DNA from: Microcoleus vaginatus_C
Lineage (GTDB): Bacteria; Cyanobacteriota; Cyanobacteriia; Cyanobacteriales; Microcoleaceae
Assembly (NCBI GenBank): GCA_040004035.1
Contig: JAMPLN010000002.1
DNA length: 64,000 nucleotides
Direction: 5' to 3' (one strand)
Below, in pieces: positions 33,127 to 41,353 of this stretch. The first letter of the stretch is position 1; each line of letters opens with the position of its first letter. The notes under the pieces are model-generated. The model had not been told where the DNA came from. It did no database searches and worked only from the letters and a program-made list of their open reading frames with translations. Both the position numbers and the translations under genes were made by a program.

Positions 33127-34221
33127 CTAATCATCAATTTGCCATCCATCTTTGGTATAGTCTTCATCCACAATCTTTTTGGGCCGCATCACCAGAACAA
33201 CTCGCCCCAAAATAGGAAGATCCGGGGATTGTTCAAACCAGTACAATTCTAAATTGCCACCGTTATCGGCGAGGAAATAACTGTCAGCATCCCACTGTCT
33301 TTGAGCTCGATCGGCAATAATCAAAACTTCTTCTACTTTGCCTTGCAGCGGTACCGGCAATCTATCGCTCATTTCCAAAACAGCCACCGGATCTTCAGCG
33401 TTCAAAATTACCTGCCATCCGGGAATCGCCACCCAAGCTCCAGCTCCTGAAAATTTTACCATTCGGAACGGCTCGATTTCCTCCGGCAAAGGCACTGCCA
33501 GCAAATCTGTCGTAGAAAGCGGCAATTTGCCCACAACCGGGACAATCCGGGGCAATTGTTCCTCAGAATCGAGTCGGTAGACGGGCAGGCGGGGCGCTTC
33601 CCGTCTCGGAACTACGGTAAAATCAACGAGCAACTGCTCGATTTGCGCCCTAGCGGTTTGGCTGCTAGCTAATTTTAAACCGCGAGCAATTAAGCGCGAT
33701 CGCTCTTGCAAATCGCTTTTCTGTCTCGCCAATTGCCAGCATTGGTAAGCCATAGCATCGCCGGGAGTGTCTGTGAACCCTTGGGGGAGACTCCCGAAGT
33801 GCGAAAACTCCTTGATCGCTTTAGCAACTTGGCGAGCATCGTCAACATCCAAATTGTGGGTTAGCATCAAAGCAGCGGCCCCGGCCCGCTCTACTTGAGA
33901 GAGAATCCGAAACTCGTATAAGATATCGCTACCTTTTTTCAAGAAGTGCGATCGAACTTCCTCTGAAGCCCCAGCATTTACCATGCTGGTGTAGACTTGG
34001 GCTGCGACGCTTACTTGATTTTGCTGAATTGGCTCAAAACCAGTTTCTTCAAAAATCCTTTGAGTGTTGTAGCCAGCTTTTAGCAGTGCAGTGCAGGCCT
34101 GTCCCCACTCTACCCAAGTGCCTTCTTTTCGGCGGAGCGATCGAATTAACTTTTCGGCATCCACAGCATTTGTGGAGGATGCAGATGCAGGAGAGGATGA
34201 ATCTTGCGGTCTATCAGTCAT
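33127..34221 (-). CDS. raf1: Rubisco accumulation factor 1 (Raf1)
   Basis: A 364-residue protein of the Raf1 family. The N-terminal helical domain includes LRRKEGTWVEWGQACTALLK and YNTQRIFEETGFEP; the C-terminal beta domain includes the conserved stretches GKLPLSTTDLLAVPLPEEI and FRMVKFSGAGAWVAIPGW. Raf1 is an assembly chaperone that dimerises and holds RbcL dimers until RbcS binds. The length (about 360) fits the cyanobacterial form. It stands alone; rbc genes are not in this window. Confidence 0.95.
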   Translation of the reverse strand: MTDRPQDSSSPASASSTNAVDAEKLIRSLRRKEGTWVEWGQACTALLKAGYNTQRIFEETGFEPIQQNQVSVAAQVYTSMVNAGASEEVRSHFLKKGSDILYEFRILSQVERAGAAALMLTHNLDVDDARQVAKAIKEFSHFGSLPQGFTDTPGDAMAYQCWQLARQKSDLQERSRLIARGLKLASSQTARAQIEQLLVDFTVVPRREAPRLPVYRLDSEEQLPRIVPVVGKLPLSTTDLLAVPLPEEIEPFRMVKFSGAGAWVAIPGWQVILNAEDPVAVLEMSDRLPVPLQGKVEEVLIIADRAQRQWDADSYFLADNGGNLELYWFEQSPDLPILGRVVLVMRPKKIVDEDYTKDGWQIDD

Positions 34222-34377
34222 AATTGAATCAAAAACTAGCGCTAAGTTATGTGTGATTGGATACCGGCCAAGCTCGTGTCGCGGCAGAGCGATAGATTAA
34301 TAGTAAGTGAGTTATGAGACTATTGTTACAGAATAGTTGCTCGCCTAAATTTACAAAGGGGAGTTTATCGTATTGTT

Positions 34378-35322
34378 ATGGATAATGCCATTTCAGAGCT
34401 AGATCAAATTAAACGCCAGCTCATGACCCTACACAGACCGAAAAAGCCCAAAATGCTGGTAGTAGACGACGAACCAGACAATCTGGATTTACTCTACCGC
34501 ACTTTCCGACGAGATTTTAACGTGCTCAAAGCTGAGAGCGGAATTCGCGCCTTGGAAGTCCTCGGCATCGAAGGCGAGGTCGCCGTCATCATTTCCGACC
34601 AGCGGATGCCCGAAATGAAGGGGACGGAGTTTTTGAGCAAAACCGTGCCCCAGTTTCCGAATACGGTCAGAATTATCTTGACTGGTTTTACGGACATTGA
34701 AGACTTGGTGGATGCGATTAACTCAGGACAGGTTTACAAGTATATCACCAAGCCTTGGGACCCGAACGAACTGAAAATGGTGGTGCAAAAAGCGGCCGAG
34801 ACTTATGAAATCCTCAAGCAGCGGACTGAGGAATTGGATCGCGCCCAAACTCAAATACAACTGTTAGCAACAATCATGCAAACGGCTGTGGATTATCCGA
34901 GTTTGGAAGCAAGTTTAGATCCAATTGCTACTGCTATAAGTGATAATTTTTTGGCGGACTGTTGCATTTTGCAACTGGTGGAAGAAAATGTTTTAATACC
35001 AGTCCAAGGCACTCACACCACTGGTTCAAGCGTGGAAAATTGGCTGGCAGATGACCCTCTGGTTCGAGAAGCAATTACCTCTCAAACTATTCAGGGTGCT
35101 GTGAATATTGGGATCGACACAGCCTTAGCGAGCCTGCCGCACTATCAGAAATCCGGCATTCAAGCTCACCTGAGCATCCCGGTGATTCACAAAGGTCGAT
35201 CGATCGCCCTGATTTCCATGCAGTGGAAGCAACCTTGTTCCCTGCGCCCCGACGAACTCACAACAGTTCACCTCGCCGCTCAAGAAGTTGCTTTGGTATT
35301 GACGAGTTTTCAGGGTCATTAG
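34378..35322 (+). CDS. response regulator with C-terminal GAF-like domain
   Basis: A 314-residue protein. The receiver domain (residues about 24-142) has the DDE acidic pocket at VVDDEPDN, phosphoacceptor Asp74 in VIISDQRMPE, the Thr in ILTGF and the Lys in YITKPWD. A coiled linker (AAETYEILKQRTEELDRAQT) leads to a GAF-like domain (about 165-312). It has no DNA-binding domain, so the output is probably through the GAF region or a partner. It is monocistronic with a hairpin-free gap to menG; the sensor kinase is not adjacent. Confidence 0.85.
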   Translation: MDNAISELDQIKRQLMTLHRPKKPKMLVVDDEPDNLDLLYRTFRRDFNVLKAESGIRALEVLGIEGEVAVIISDQRMPEMKGTEFLSKTVPQFPNTVRIILTGFTDIEDLVDAINSGQVYKYITKPWDPNELKMVVQKAAETYEILKQRTEELDRAQTQIQLLATIMQTAVDYPSLEASLDPIATAISDNFLADCCILQLVEENVLIPVQGTHTTGSSVENWLADDPLVREAITSQTIQGAVNIGIDTALASLPHYQKSGIQAHLSIPVIHKGRSIALISMQWKQPCSLRPDELTTVHLAAQEVALVLTSFQGH

Positions 35323-35365
35323 TCATCAGTCATGAGTCATCAGTCATTAGTCCTTAGTCATCAGT
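35320..35365. repeat. AGTCATC / AGTCATT heptamer repeats
   Basis: Tandem heptamers of the type GTCATTA/GTCATCA follow the response regulator stop. The same kind of repeat is found at about 62853-62876. Confidence 0.85.
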
Positions 35366-35543
35366 CGGCTCTATGTCTTGAGTTTAAAATGATAGCAAAC
35401 CAATAATTCTCGACAAAAGCTCACCGCTCGCTAACAAATAAAAAAGCATTAATGACTGGCGACAGCATGACATGAATGCAGGGATTAATTATTTTTTTCG
35501 ACCGATCAATTACAAATTATCAATCACCAATGACAAATGATAA

Positions 35544-36251
35544 ATGACTAATAACGCCGAACAAATTAAAACTATATTTAATCGAATTGCACCAGTTTAC
35601 AATCAATTGAACGACTGGTTGAGCTTTGGGCAACACCGGATTTGGAAGCAAATGGCGGTGAAATGGAGCAGTGCGGGCCCCGGAAATACTTGTTTAGACT
35701 TGTGCTGCGGTAGCGGAGATCTAGCTTTGTTGCTGGCTAAACAAGCAGGGCCGACCGGTTGCGTATTTGGAGTAGATTTTTCCGCCGAACAATTGGCCGT
35801 GGCGGCTAGGCGCGATCGACCTTTTCTCACGCCTGCAAGCCCCATTTCCTGGGTAGAAGCTGACGCCCTAGACTTGCCTTTTGCTGACAATTACTTCGAC
35901 TGCGCCACAATGGGTTACGGCCTGCGTAACGTGACTGACATCCCCCGCAGTCTCCAGGAATTGCACCGCGTGCTCAAACCCGGTGCCAAAGCAGCTATTC
36001 TCGACCTCCACCGGCCCAGCAATTCCCTAATGCGGAGCTTTCAGCAGTTTTATCTAGACAGTCTCGTAGTGCCCATTGCTCAGCAATTTGGCATGACTCA
36101 AGAATATGCTTACATTAATCCTAGTTTAGAAAAATTCCCGATCGGCCAGGAGCAAGTCGCGATCGCCAATAAAGCCGGATTTGCCGCCGCCACCCACTAC
36201 CCGATTGCCGGAGCTATGATGGGAGTATTGGTACTGGGCAAAGCAATTTAA
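35544..36251 (+). CDS. menG: MenG/UbiE family methyltransferase
   Basis: A 235-residue class I SAM methyltransferase of the UbiE/COQ5/MenG family. It has the N-terminal family segment (IFNRIAPVYNQLNDWLSFGQ), SAM loop LDLCCGSGDLAL, and NVTDIPRSLQELHRVLKPGA near residue 130. In cyanobacteria this enzyme methylates demethyl-phylloquinone (2-phytyl-1,4-naphthoquinone), the last step of vitamin K1 synthesis for photosystem I; a role in plastoquinone is less likely. A terminator follows the gene. Confidence 0.9.
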   Translation: MTNNAEQIKTIFNRIAPVYNQLNDWLSFGQHRIWKQMAVKWSSAGPGNTCLDLCCGSGDLALLLAKQAGPTGCVFGVDFSAEQLAVAARRDRPFLTPASPISWVEADALDLPFADNYFDCATMGYGLRNVTDIPRSLQELHRVLKPGAKAAILDLHRPSNSLMRSFQQFYLDSLVVPIAQQFGMTQEYAYINPSLEKFPIGQEQVAIANKAGFAAATHYPIAGAMMGVLVLGKAI

Positions 36252-36287
36252 AATTAAAAATGCTTGCAGTCTATATCAGCTATCTAA

Positions 36288-36328
36288 CTATAGGGTGCAC
36301 CGATCCGTGTGCACCTTACCCTATTTTT
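36288..36328 (+). terminator. Rho-independent terminator after menG
   Basis: GGTGCAC (36294-36300) pairs with GTGCACC (36309-36315), extended by weaker AGGG / TACCCT pairing, and is followed by ATTTTTAA. Confidence 0.75.
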
Positions 36329-36336
36329 AATCATTT

Positions 36337-37569
36337 ATGAATCCGTCTGACATTTGGCTGTTGTTGGCCCCACCTGTAGTGGGAGGAATTATTGGCTATT
36401 TCACTAACGATATAGCTATCAAAATGCTGTTCCGCCCCTATCGAGCTATTTACATCAAAGGGCGGAAGTTGCCTTTCACTCCAGGCTTGATCCCCCGTAA
36501 CCAAGAGCGTTTAGCAAAGCGAATTTCCGACACAATTATGGGTTCCCTGCTGACGCCGGAGGAACTGCAAAACTTGGCGCGCCGCCTCCTGCAAACCGAG
36601 CGGATGCAGTCGGTGATTCTCTGGCTGTTGCAGTTGGCGCTGGATCAGGTAAAAGCCGACGCCGAGCAAAAAACCGCTAAAATTCTCGCAAACATTCTGC
36701 GAGATTTGTTGGGGGAATCTATGCCGCGAATTCTCAAAGTTTTGGCGCGCCGGGAAGATTTTTTAGAAGCTCAGCTTAATCAAATTTTTGACCAAGTTTT
36801 GCTGGAGATTCAGCTAACTGAAGCTCAGGCGGCTCAGCTTGCTGAGTGGTTGTTGCAGGTAGTAATACCACCGGAAGTGCTGCGGCAGGCTTTAATTGAC
36901 TTTTTGACAGATCGCAATATTTCGATCATAGATGAAGGGTTTCGAGAAAAAACCAGCGGCACTTATTGGGTAGTAGCAAATTTGTTTGGTTTGCGGAACA
37001 CTTTAACTCGGCTGCGGACTTTTTGTCTTGATGACAGAGAAGCGACAAATCAGCGCTTAGCAGAGTTAACTGTTTCTTTGGGAATTCGCGGGCGAATTCA
37101 GGAATGGCTGCAAAATTTGTCGATGCAAAATTTACCGGTTTCGACTGTGAGACAGTTGCGAAAAACTATGCGCGACAGTGTTCGCAGCTATGTTCAACAG
37201 CGGGGTACAGACGTACTTGAGGGTTTGAGCAAATCTATTGACTGGGAAAATATTTCGCGGTTGCTTCTCAATCGCTTGCAAACTTCAGCGGTGATGAGCG
37301 CTTCCCTCGGAATTGTCAGCCAAGAACTGGCTTTGGTTTTAGAGCGCTATTTAGAGCGGGATTTAGAAAATATTGTAGCTCAGGCTATCCCGATTTTGAA
37401 TATTGACCAGGTGATTGTCGATCGAGTCAAAGGTACTTCTCCTGAAGAGTTGGAGTTAGCAATTCAGGGAATTGTCAAAAGTGAGTTGCAGGGAATTGTA
37501 AATTTAGGAGGCATTTTGGGCGTTTTTGTCGGCTGTTTGCAGACAGTTGTGCTTTTGATTCAGCGGTGA
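36337..37569 (+). CDS. DUF445 family membrane protein
   Basis: A 410-residue protein with the DUF445 N-terminus: a membrane segment (WLLLAPPVVGGIIGYFTNDI) followed by IKMLFRPYRAIYIKGRKLPF and TPGLIPRNQERLAKRI, which are family signatures. A long amphipathic helical body follows, and a C-terminal hydrophobic end (GGILGVFVGCLQTVVLLIQR). The function is unknown (YheB-like in Bacillus). The gene begins 8 bases after the menG terminator region, so a separate promoter is expected. Confidence 0.92.
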   Translation: MNPSDIWLLLAPPVVGGIIGYFTNDIAIKMLFRPYRAIYIKGRKLPFTPGLIPRNQERLAKRISDTIMGSLLTPEELQNLARRLLQTERMQSVILWLLQLALDQVKADAEQKTAKILANILRDLLGESMPRILKVLARREDFLEAQLNQIFDQVLLEIQLTEAQAAQLAEWLLQVVIPPEVLRQALIDFLTDRNISIIDEGFREKTSGTYWVVANLFGLRNTLTRLRTFCLDDREATNQRLAELTVSLGIRGRIQEWLQNLSMQNLPVSTVRQLRKTMRDSVRSYVQQRGTDVLEGLSKSIDWENISRLLLNRLQTSAVMSASLGIVSQELALVLERYLERDLENIVAQAIPILNIDQVIVDRVKGTSPEELELAIQGIVKSELQGIVNLGGILGVFVGCLQTVVLLIQR

Positions 37570-37636
37570 TTTGTTTCGGCAGTTGTGAGATATTTGTTGT
37601 AGTCTAATATTCACTCGACTTGCGCCCAAAGTACCA

Positions 37637-37702
37637 AAAACCCGGTTTTTCGCTAGTATTTGCTACCTAAGCCAGAGGATTTTTGGTATAAACCGGGTTT
37701 TT
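37637..37702. repeat. pair of AAACCCGGTTTTT-type half palindromes
   Basis: AAACCCGGTTTTT near 37638 and AAACCGGGTTTTT near 37691 lie about 50 bases apart. They are in the same family as the palindromes at 8989-9998 and can also pair with each other. Confidence 0.7.
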
Positions 37703-37737
37703 GTGGCCCAATCCTAATTTACTTATTTTCTAAATCT

Positions 37738-38046
37738 ATGCCAGCCCCCAATTCGGACGATCGCACAAACATCCCAAAAAACCCGCGCAACCTCAGCCGC
37801 CAACAATACGAGCGTTTAACCGCAGAAATGGCCACTCCCTACCGGCCTCTGCGACAGTTTGTTTACATAGCTTGTGGCGCTTCGGGCTTTATCGGCGGCT
37901 TGGTTTTCCTCGCTAAAATTGCCTCTGGCCGGGAAATTGGTTCTGCTTTGCCTAATTTTGCCCTCCAAGTCGGAGTGGTGGCCCTGATGGTGTTCCTGTT
38001 CCGCTGGGAGCAGCGCGCCGAGGGCCGATCCCCGAAGTCGAAGTAA
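37738..38046 (+). CDS. DUF3493 family protein (photosynthesis-linked)
   Basis: 102 residues from ATG 37738 (MPAPNSDDRTNIPKNPRNLS). After a hydrophilic N-terminus and the family segment RQQYERLTAEMATPYRPLRQ come two membrane segments (FVYIACGASGFIGGLVFLAK and LPNFALQVGVVALMVFLFRW). DUF3493 proteins are restricted to cyanobacteria and plastids and include a low-PSII-accumulation factor in plants. The earlier in-frame ATG would add a stretch overlapping the repeat pair and is rejected. Confidence 0.8.
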   Translation: MPAPNSDDRTNIPKNPRNLSRQQYERLTAEMATPYRPLRQFVYIACGASGFIGGLVFLAKIASGREIGSALPNFALQVGVVALMVFLFRWEQRAEGRSPKSK

Positions 38047-38162
38047 CAAAAGTTTACAAATCGAGACAAATATCTATCTGACGCAAGGAAAAGTTAGAAA
38101 TATAAAGAAATTATTATGAAATCCTCGTTTGCCAGCGATCCCTGTAATGATAATGATGTGGC

Positions 38163-38249
38163 TTCAATTGGGGTCAGCAAATTTAAAGGCCCTAATCATA
38201 AACCGCTTGTCATTCGTTCAATTGGGGTCAGCTTTCATAAAGACCCTAA
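38163..38249. repeat. two direct repeats, TTCAATTGGGGTCAGC...CCCTAA
   Basis: The 16-mer TTCAATTGGGGTCAGC occurs at 38163-38178 and 38217-38232 (54 bases apart). Each is followed after about 9-12 bases by GGCCCTAA or GACCCTAA. In the second copy GGGTC pairs with GACCC. There are only two units, so this is not a CRISPR array. Confidence 0.7.
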
Positions 38250-38498
38250 ATATATAAAATAAATTTAAGCCCAGCGCCAGCCTTCACTGATAGAAGAGCT
38301 GGCGTTCGGCATTTTGGTAGGCTCAGGAGCTGGGGAGAGAGAATCAGTAGGGTGTGCACCGCGCACAGAGTCAAAATCCCGTACTAGCGCCCGGAACCGA
38401 GTTTTTTGCCTAGCATCCGATACAGGTAATTCCAGTTCCCAAAAATCATGCAACTGTAGACCCCTACTCGAAATCACGATGATCAGTCAGTTGCAATT

Positions 38499-38534
38499 TT
38501 AAAATCTAAAATCTAAAATCTAAAATCTAAAATG
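38499..38534. repeat. TCTAAAA tandem heptamers
   Basis: Five units of TCTAAAA, an STRR-type repeat also seen in scattered form near 4920-4945. Confidence 0.9.
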
Positions 38535-38648
38535 GTATAACGGCTGGGGCGATCGAATAATGTAGCATTTCCCGAAGACCTGAGTCTGTGCAGTAACTCA
38601 TGAGATGTGTCAAAGTCGAAGTAGAAAAAGATGTTGGGATATTTTACT

Positions 38649-39224
38649 ATGGGTCGATCATTTTTCAAAGGGCGGTGGACGTTATTTTTAGCAGCAGGCG
38701 CGGGAATTGTATTTTACAGCAATGCGGCGGCGGCGGCCGAAAAGGTAGTGCTCAAATACAGTGCGATCCGAATGACTTTACCCGTCAGCGAATTAGAAAT
38801 TTTTGCAGAAACTGGGCAAATGTCGCCCGCGTTAGAAATGCTGCTGGGAAAAGCAAAAAAAGACCCAGAAGCGGTTCGCAACAGTCTGATGAGACCAGTA
38901 AAAGTCAGTCAAAGCTTTTTGGATCGGACGCTTAAGAGCAAAGTTGGCGAAATAATTCTCGATGAAGTGGGTCAAGTAATTCGCACTCCTTCTGGGAATG
39001 CAAATCGAGAAGCTTTGCGCGAGGCATTGGTGCTGTCTGCAACTAATGATAACGAGATTACCCTGCTGGAAGCGATGAAGAATTATCCTACTCCAGAAGT
39101 TTATGTTGAGGGCGATCGCTTAGTTGAAGCTTACGGTCAACTGGTAGCTTTGTCAGAACAATTGGGCGGCGTTTCAGAACGGCTGCAAGACATTTTGAAC
39201 AAGATTCGCCTGCCTAGATTGTAG
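38649..39224 (+). CDS. DUF1400 domain protein, secreted
   Basis: 191 residues from ATG 38649 (MGRSFFKGRWTLFLAAGAGI), with a signal-peptide-like hydrophobic start and a likely cut near AAAAAEK. The body matches DUF1400 (LKYSAIRMTLPVSELEIFAE, PVKVSQSFLDRTLKSKVGEI), which in many cyanobacterial proteins precedes an alpha/beta-hydrolase domain. Here the protein ends after the DUF1400 region, so the hydrolase part is absent. The function is unknown. The longer upstream start would place extra residues before the signal peptide and is rejected. Confidence 0.8.
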   Translation: MGRSFFKGRWTLFLAAGAGIVFYSNAAAAAEKVVLKYSAIRMTLPVSELEIFAETGQMSPALEMLLGKAKKDPEAVRNSLMRPVKVSQSFLDRTLKSKVGEIILDEVGQVIRTPSGNANREALREALVLSATNDNEITLLEAMKNYPTPEVYVEGDRLVEAYGQLVALSEQLGGVSERLQDILNKIRLPRL

Positions 39225-39839
39225 TGGATTTGGTCAAGGACCGTTGATTGCTTCGAGCGATCGCACAATGTTGCTGATCCTGCATAAATTACAGCGGAGT
39301 CACATTTTATTTGTGCAAAATTTGCCTAAATTTAACACGACTTTTAAAAAAGAATGCAACGGTAGACAAGCTTCAAACCTAACGGGAATCAAGCCTTCTC
39401 AAATCTCAAATCTAAAATAGTATAAGTTGGCTGTAAAAGAAGTGTCCGGATAAACGTTCGATGGTTTACACAAATTTAAAATAAAATATACGTATATTTT
39501 GATTAATAAAACTATTTAAGAATAAAAAACAGGGAAAGAGCTTCTGTATCCCCCATAAACTGAAGTACGATTTGGTGGACATTGCAGTTGATCTATCTTA
39601 AGATAGATCAACGCTGTCAGAGTCAGGCGCTTGGGGAAAAACCACGGGTAATTAGTAAGCTCGTACTATAACAGACACTATTACGCAACCTATTCGCCAA
39701 AACTCTTGATTAAAAAAAGTTGAAAAAAAAGGTGAGAGGCTGCATTAATTGACAGCCCCTCAATTCCTAATAAAACCGTACTTGTCACGATAGTACACTT
39801 TCACTCTATCGACCCTATTTACTGGGTAACATTAGCAAC
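39225..39839. other. gap upstream of the sugar aminotransferase gene, with a perfect palindrome
   Basis: A/T-rich sequence without a gene. It holds the 26-base palindrome at 39587-39612 and probably the promoter of the aminotransferase gene. Confidence 0.6.
39587..39612. repeat. perfect 26-base palindrome
   Basis: GTTGATCTATCTT (39587-39599) is followed directly by its reverse complement AAGATAGATCAAC (39600-39612), with no loop. The symmetry suits a dimeric regulator site or a repeat element; there is no T run. It lies about 230 bases before the aminotransferase start. Confidence 0.6.
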
Positions 39840-41057
39840 ATGAACAACAATCCTATTCGTTCAAAAGACCGTTTCTTGGTTTTCGGTGCTCCGGCGATCG
39901 AAGATGCTGAAATTCAAGAAGTGGTGTCAACCATGAAAACAGGTTGGTTGGGTACAGGCCCGAAAGTCATGAGTTTTCAAGACGAATTCAATGCTTACAA
40001 GGGTTCGCAGTACGCGGTTGCAGTCAATTCTTGTACGGCCGCACTCCACTTGAGCCTCCTTGCTGCTTCGTTACAACCGGGGGATGAAGTCATTACTACT
40101 CCCATGACTTTTTGCGCTACAGTTAATGCCATTATCCACGCCGGGGCAACACCGGTACTGGCGGATGTAGATCCGGTGACAATGAATATTGACCCGGCTC
40201 AAGTCGAAGCTAAAATAACTTCAAAGACTAAAGCAATTTTGCCGGTTCACTTCGCAGGTCGTCCCTGCGATATGGATGCGCTTTGCGAGATTGTTAGCCG
40301 TCACAACTTGAAGTTAATTGAAGACTGCGCTCACGCGATCGAAACAGAGTACAAGGGGCGGAAAGCAGGCACATTTGGCGACTTCGGATGCTTCAGCTTT
40401 TATGTTACCAAAAATATCACGACGGGTGAAGGAGGAATGATTCTGGTCGCCAGTAAAGAAGATACCGACAGGCTCAACATTTTAGCGCTGCACGGTATGA
40501 GCAAAGATGCTTGGAAGCGATTCGGAGATTCGGGTTACAAGCACTACCAAGTGGTGGGAGTCGGTTTTAAATACAATATGATGGATCTGCAAGCTGCGAT
40601 CGGCATTCATCAAATGAAACGAGTCACCCCTTATTGGCAGCGGCGGGAGCAGATTTGGCAGCGCTACAACGAAGCATTTGCGGATCTGCCGATTACTTTG
40701 CCCGCCAACCCCGAACCGGATACAATTCATGCTTATCACCTGTACACCATTCTGGTAGATGAAGCCAAAGCAGGAATCAGCCGCGACGAGTTTCTCAACG
40801 CTATCAATGCTGAAAATATCGGTGTCGGCGTACATTACATGAGTATGCCAGAACATCCTATCTATCAAGAAATGTTTGGATGGCAGCCGGAAGACTATCC
40901 GAATTCTGCGTACATCGGCCGGCATACAGTTAGCTTGCCGATTTCGGCAAAATTAACAGATGCAGATGTGGAAGATGTAATTGCGGGTGTAAAAAAATGT
41001 TTGGCGATCGGCAAAGATCGGACTCGATTAAAGGTTACAGCAGGCAAAACCGCCTAG
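39840..41057 (+). CDS. DegT/DnrJ/EryC1/StrS-type sugar aminotransferase
   Basis: A 405-residue PLP enzyme. The N-terminus includes LVFGAPAIEDAEIQEVVSTM, with VNSCTAALHLSLLAA near residue 62, EDCAHAIET near 161 and the PLP Lys region FYVTKNITTGEGGM near 185-198. It transfers amino groups to keto-sugars for surface polysaccharides; the exact sugar is unknown. A glycosyltransferase follows on the same strand after 296 bases, which supports a polysaccharide role. The start is the only ATG matching the family N-terminus. Confidence 0.92.
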   Translation: MNNNPIRSKDRFLVFGAPAIEDAEIQEVVSTMKTGWLGTGPKVMSFQDEFNAYKGSQYAVAVNSCTAALHLSLLAASLQPGDEVITTPMTFCATVNAIIHAGATPVLADVDPVTMNIDPAQVEAKITSKTKAILPVHFAGRPCDMDALCEIVSRHNLKLIEDCAHAIETEYKGRKAGTFGDFGCFSFYVTKNITTGEGGMILVASKEDTDRLNILALHGMSKDAWKRFGDSGYKHYQVVGVGFKYNMMDLQAAIGIHQMKRVTPYWQRREQIWQRYNEAFADLPITLPANPEPDTIHAYHLYTILVDEAKAGISRDEFLNAINAENIGVGVHYMSMPEHPIYQEMFGWQPEDYPNSAYIGRHTVSLPISAKLTDADVEDVIAGVKKCLAIGKDRTRLKVTAGKTA

Positions 41058-41182
41058 ACTATTAGCCAAAAAACAATGTGAAACCTCTCCGGCTAGTCAG
41101 CATTTATTGAATGACGGCTCACATTCAGTAGCCTAAAATTTTACACCCTTTCAACGTAGTGGGATTGGAGTTTTTGGTTGAT

Positions 41183-41220
41183 ACAAATATAGTTTTGGGT
41201 ATACCCCAAACTATATTTGT
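41183..41220. repeat. 38-base near-perfect palindrome
   Basis: The arms ACAAATATAGTTT (41183-41195) and AAACTATATTTGT (41208-41220) are perfect, with a GGG / CCC inner pairing. It lies 134 bases before the glycosyltransferase start and 126 after the aminotransferase stop, so it could be a terminator-like hairpin or a regulator site. Confidence 0.6.
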
Positions 41221-41353
41221 AGCTATTAAAAGTTCTAATACCAAAAAATGGGCAGGGCGTGGCTTCCGCCAGCTAAAAATCTTTGATCGGGAACAAACAA
41301 CCGATTTTTTAGCATATTTCAATTTGTCGAGTTGCTAAGGAAAAGAATCAATA

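Larger units (their letters stand above)
38047..38648. other. repeat-rich gap without genes
   Basis: It contains the 54-base-spaced direct repeat (38163-38249), the TCTAAAA heptamers (38499-38534) and otherwise nothing recognisable. Confidence 0.65.

Noticed and set aside
38163..38249. CRISPR-like direct repeats
   Set aside because: Only two units with unlike neighbours; no array, spacers or cas genes.
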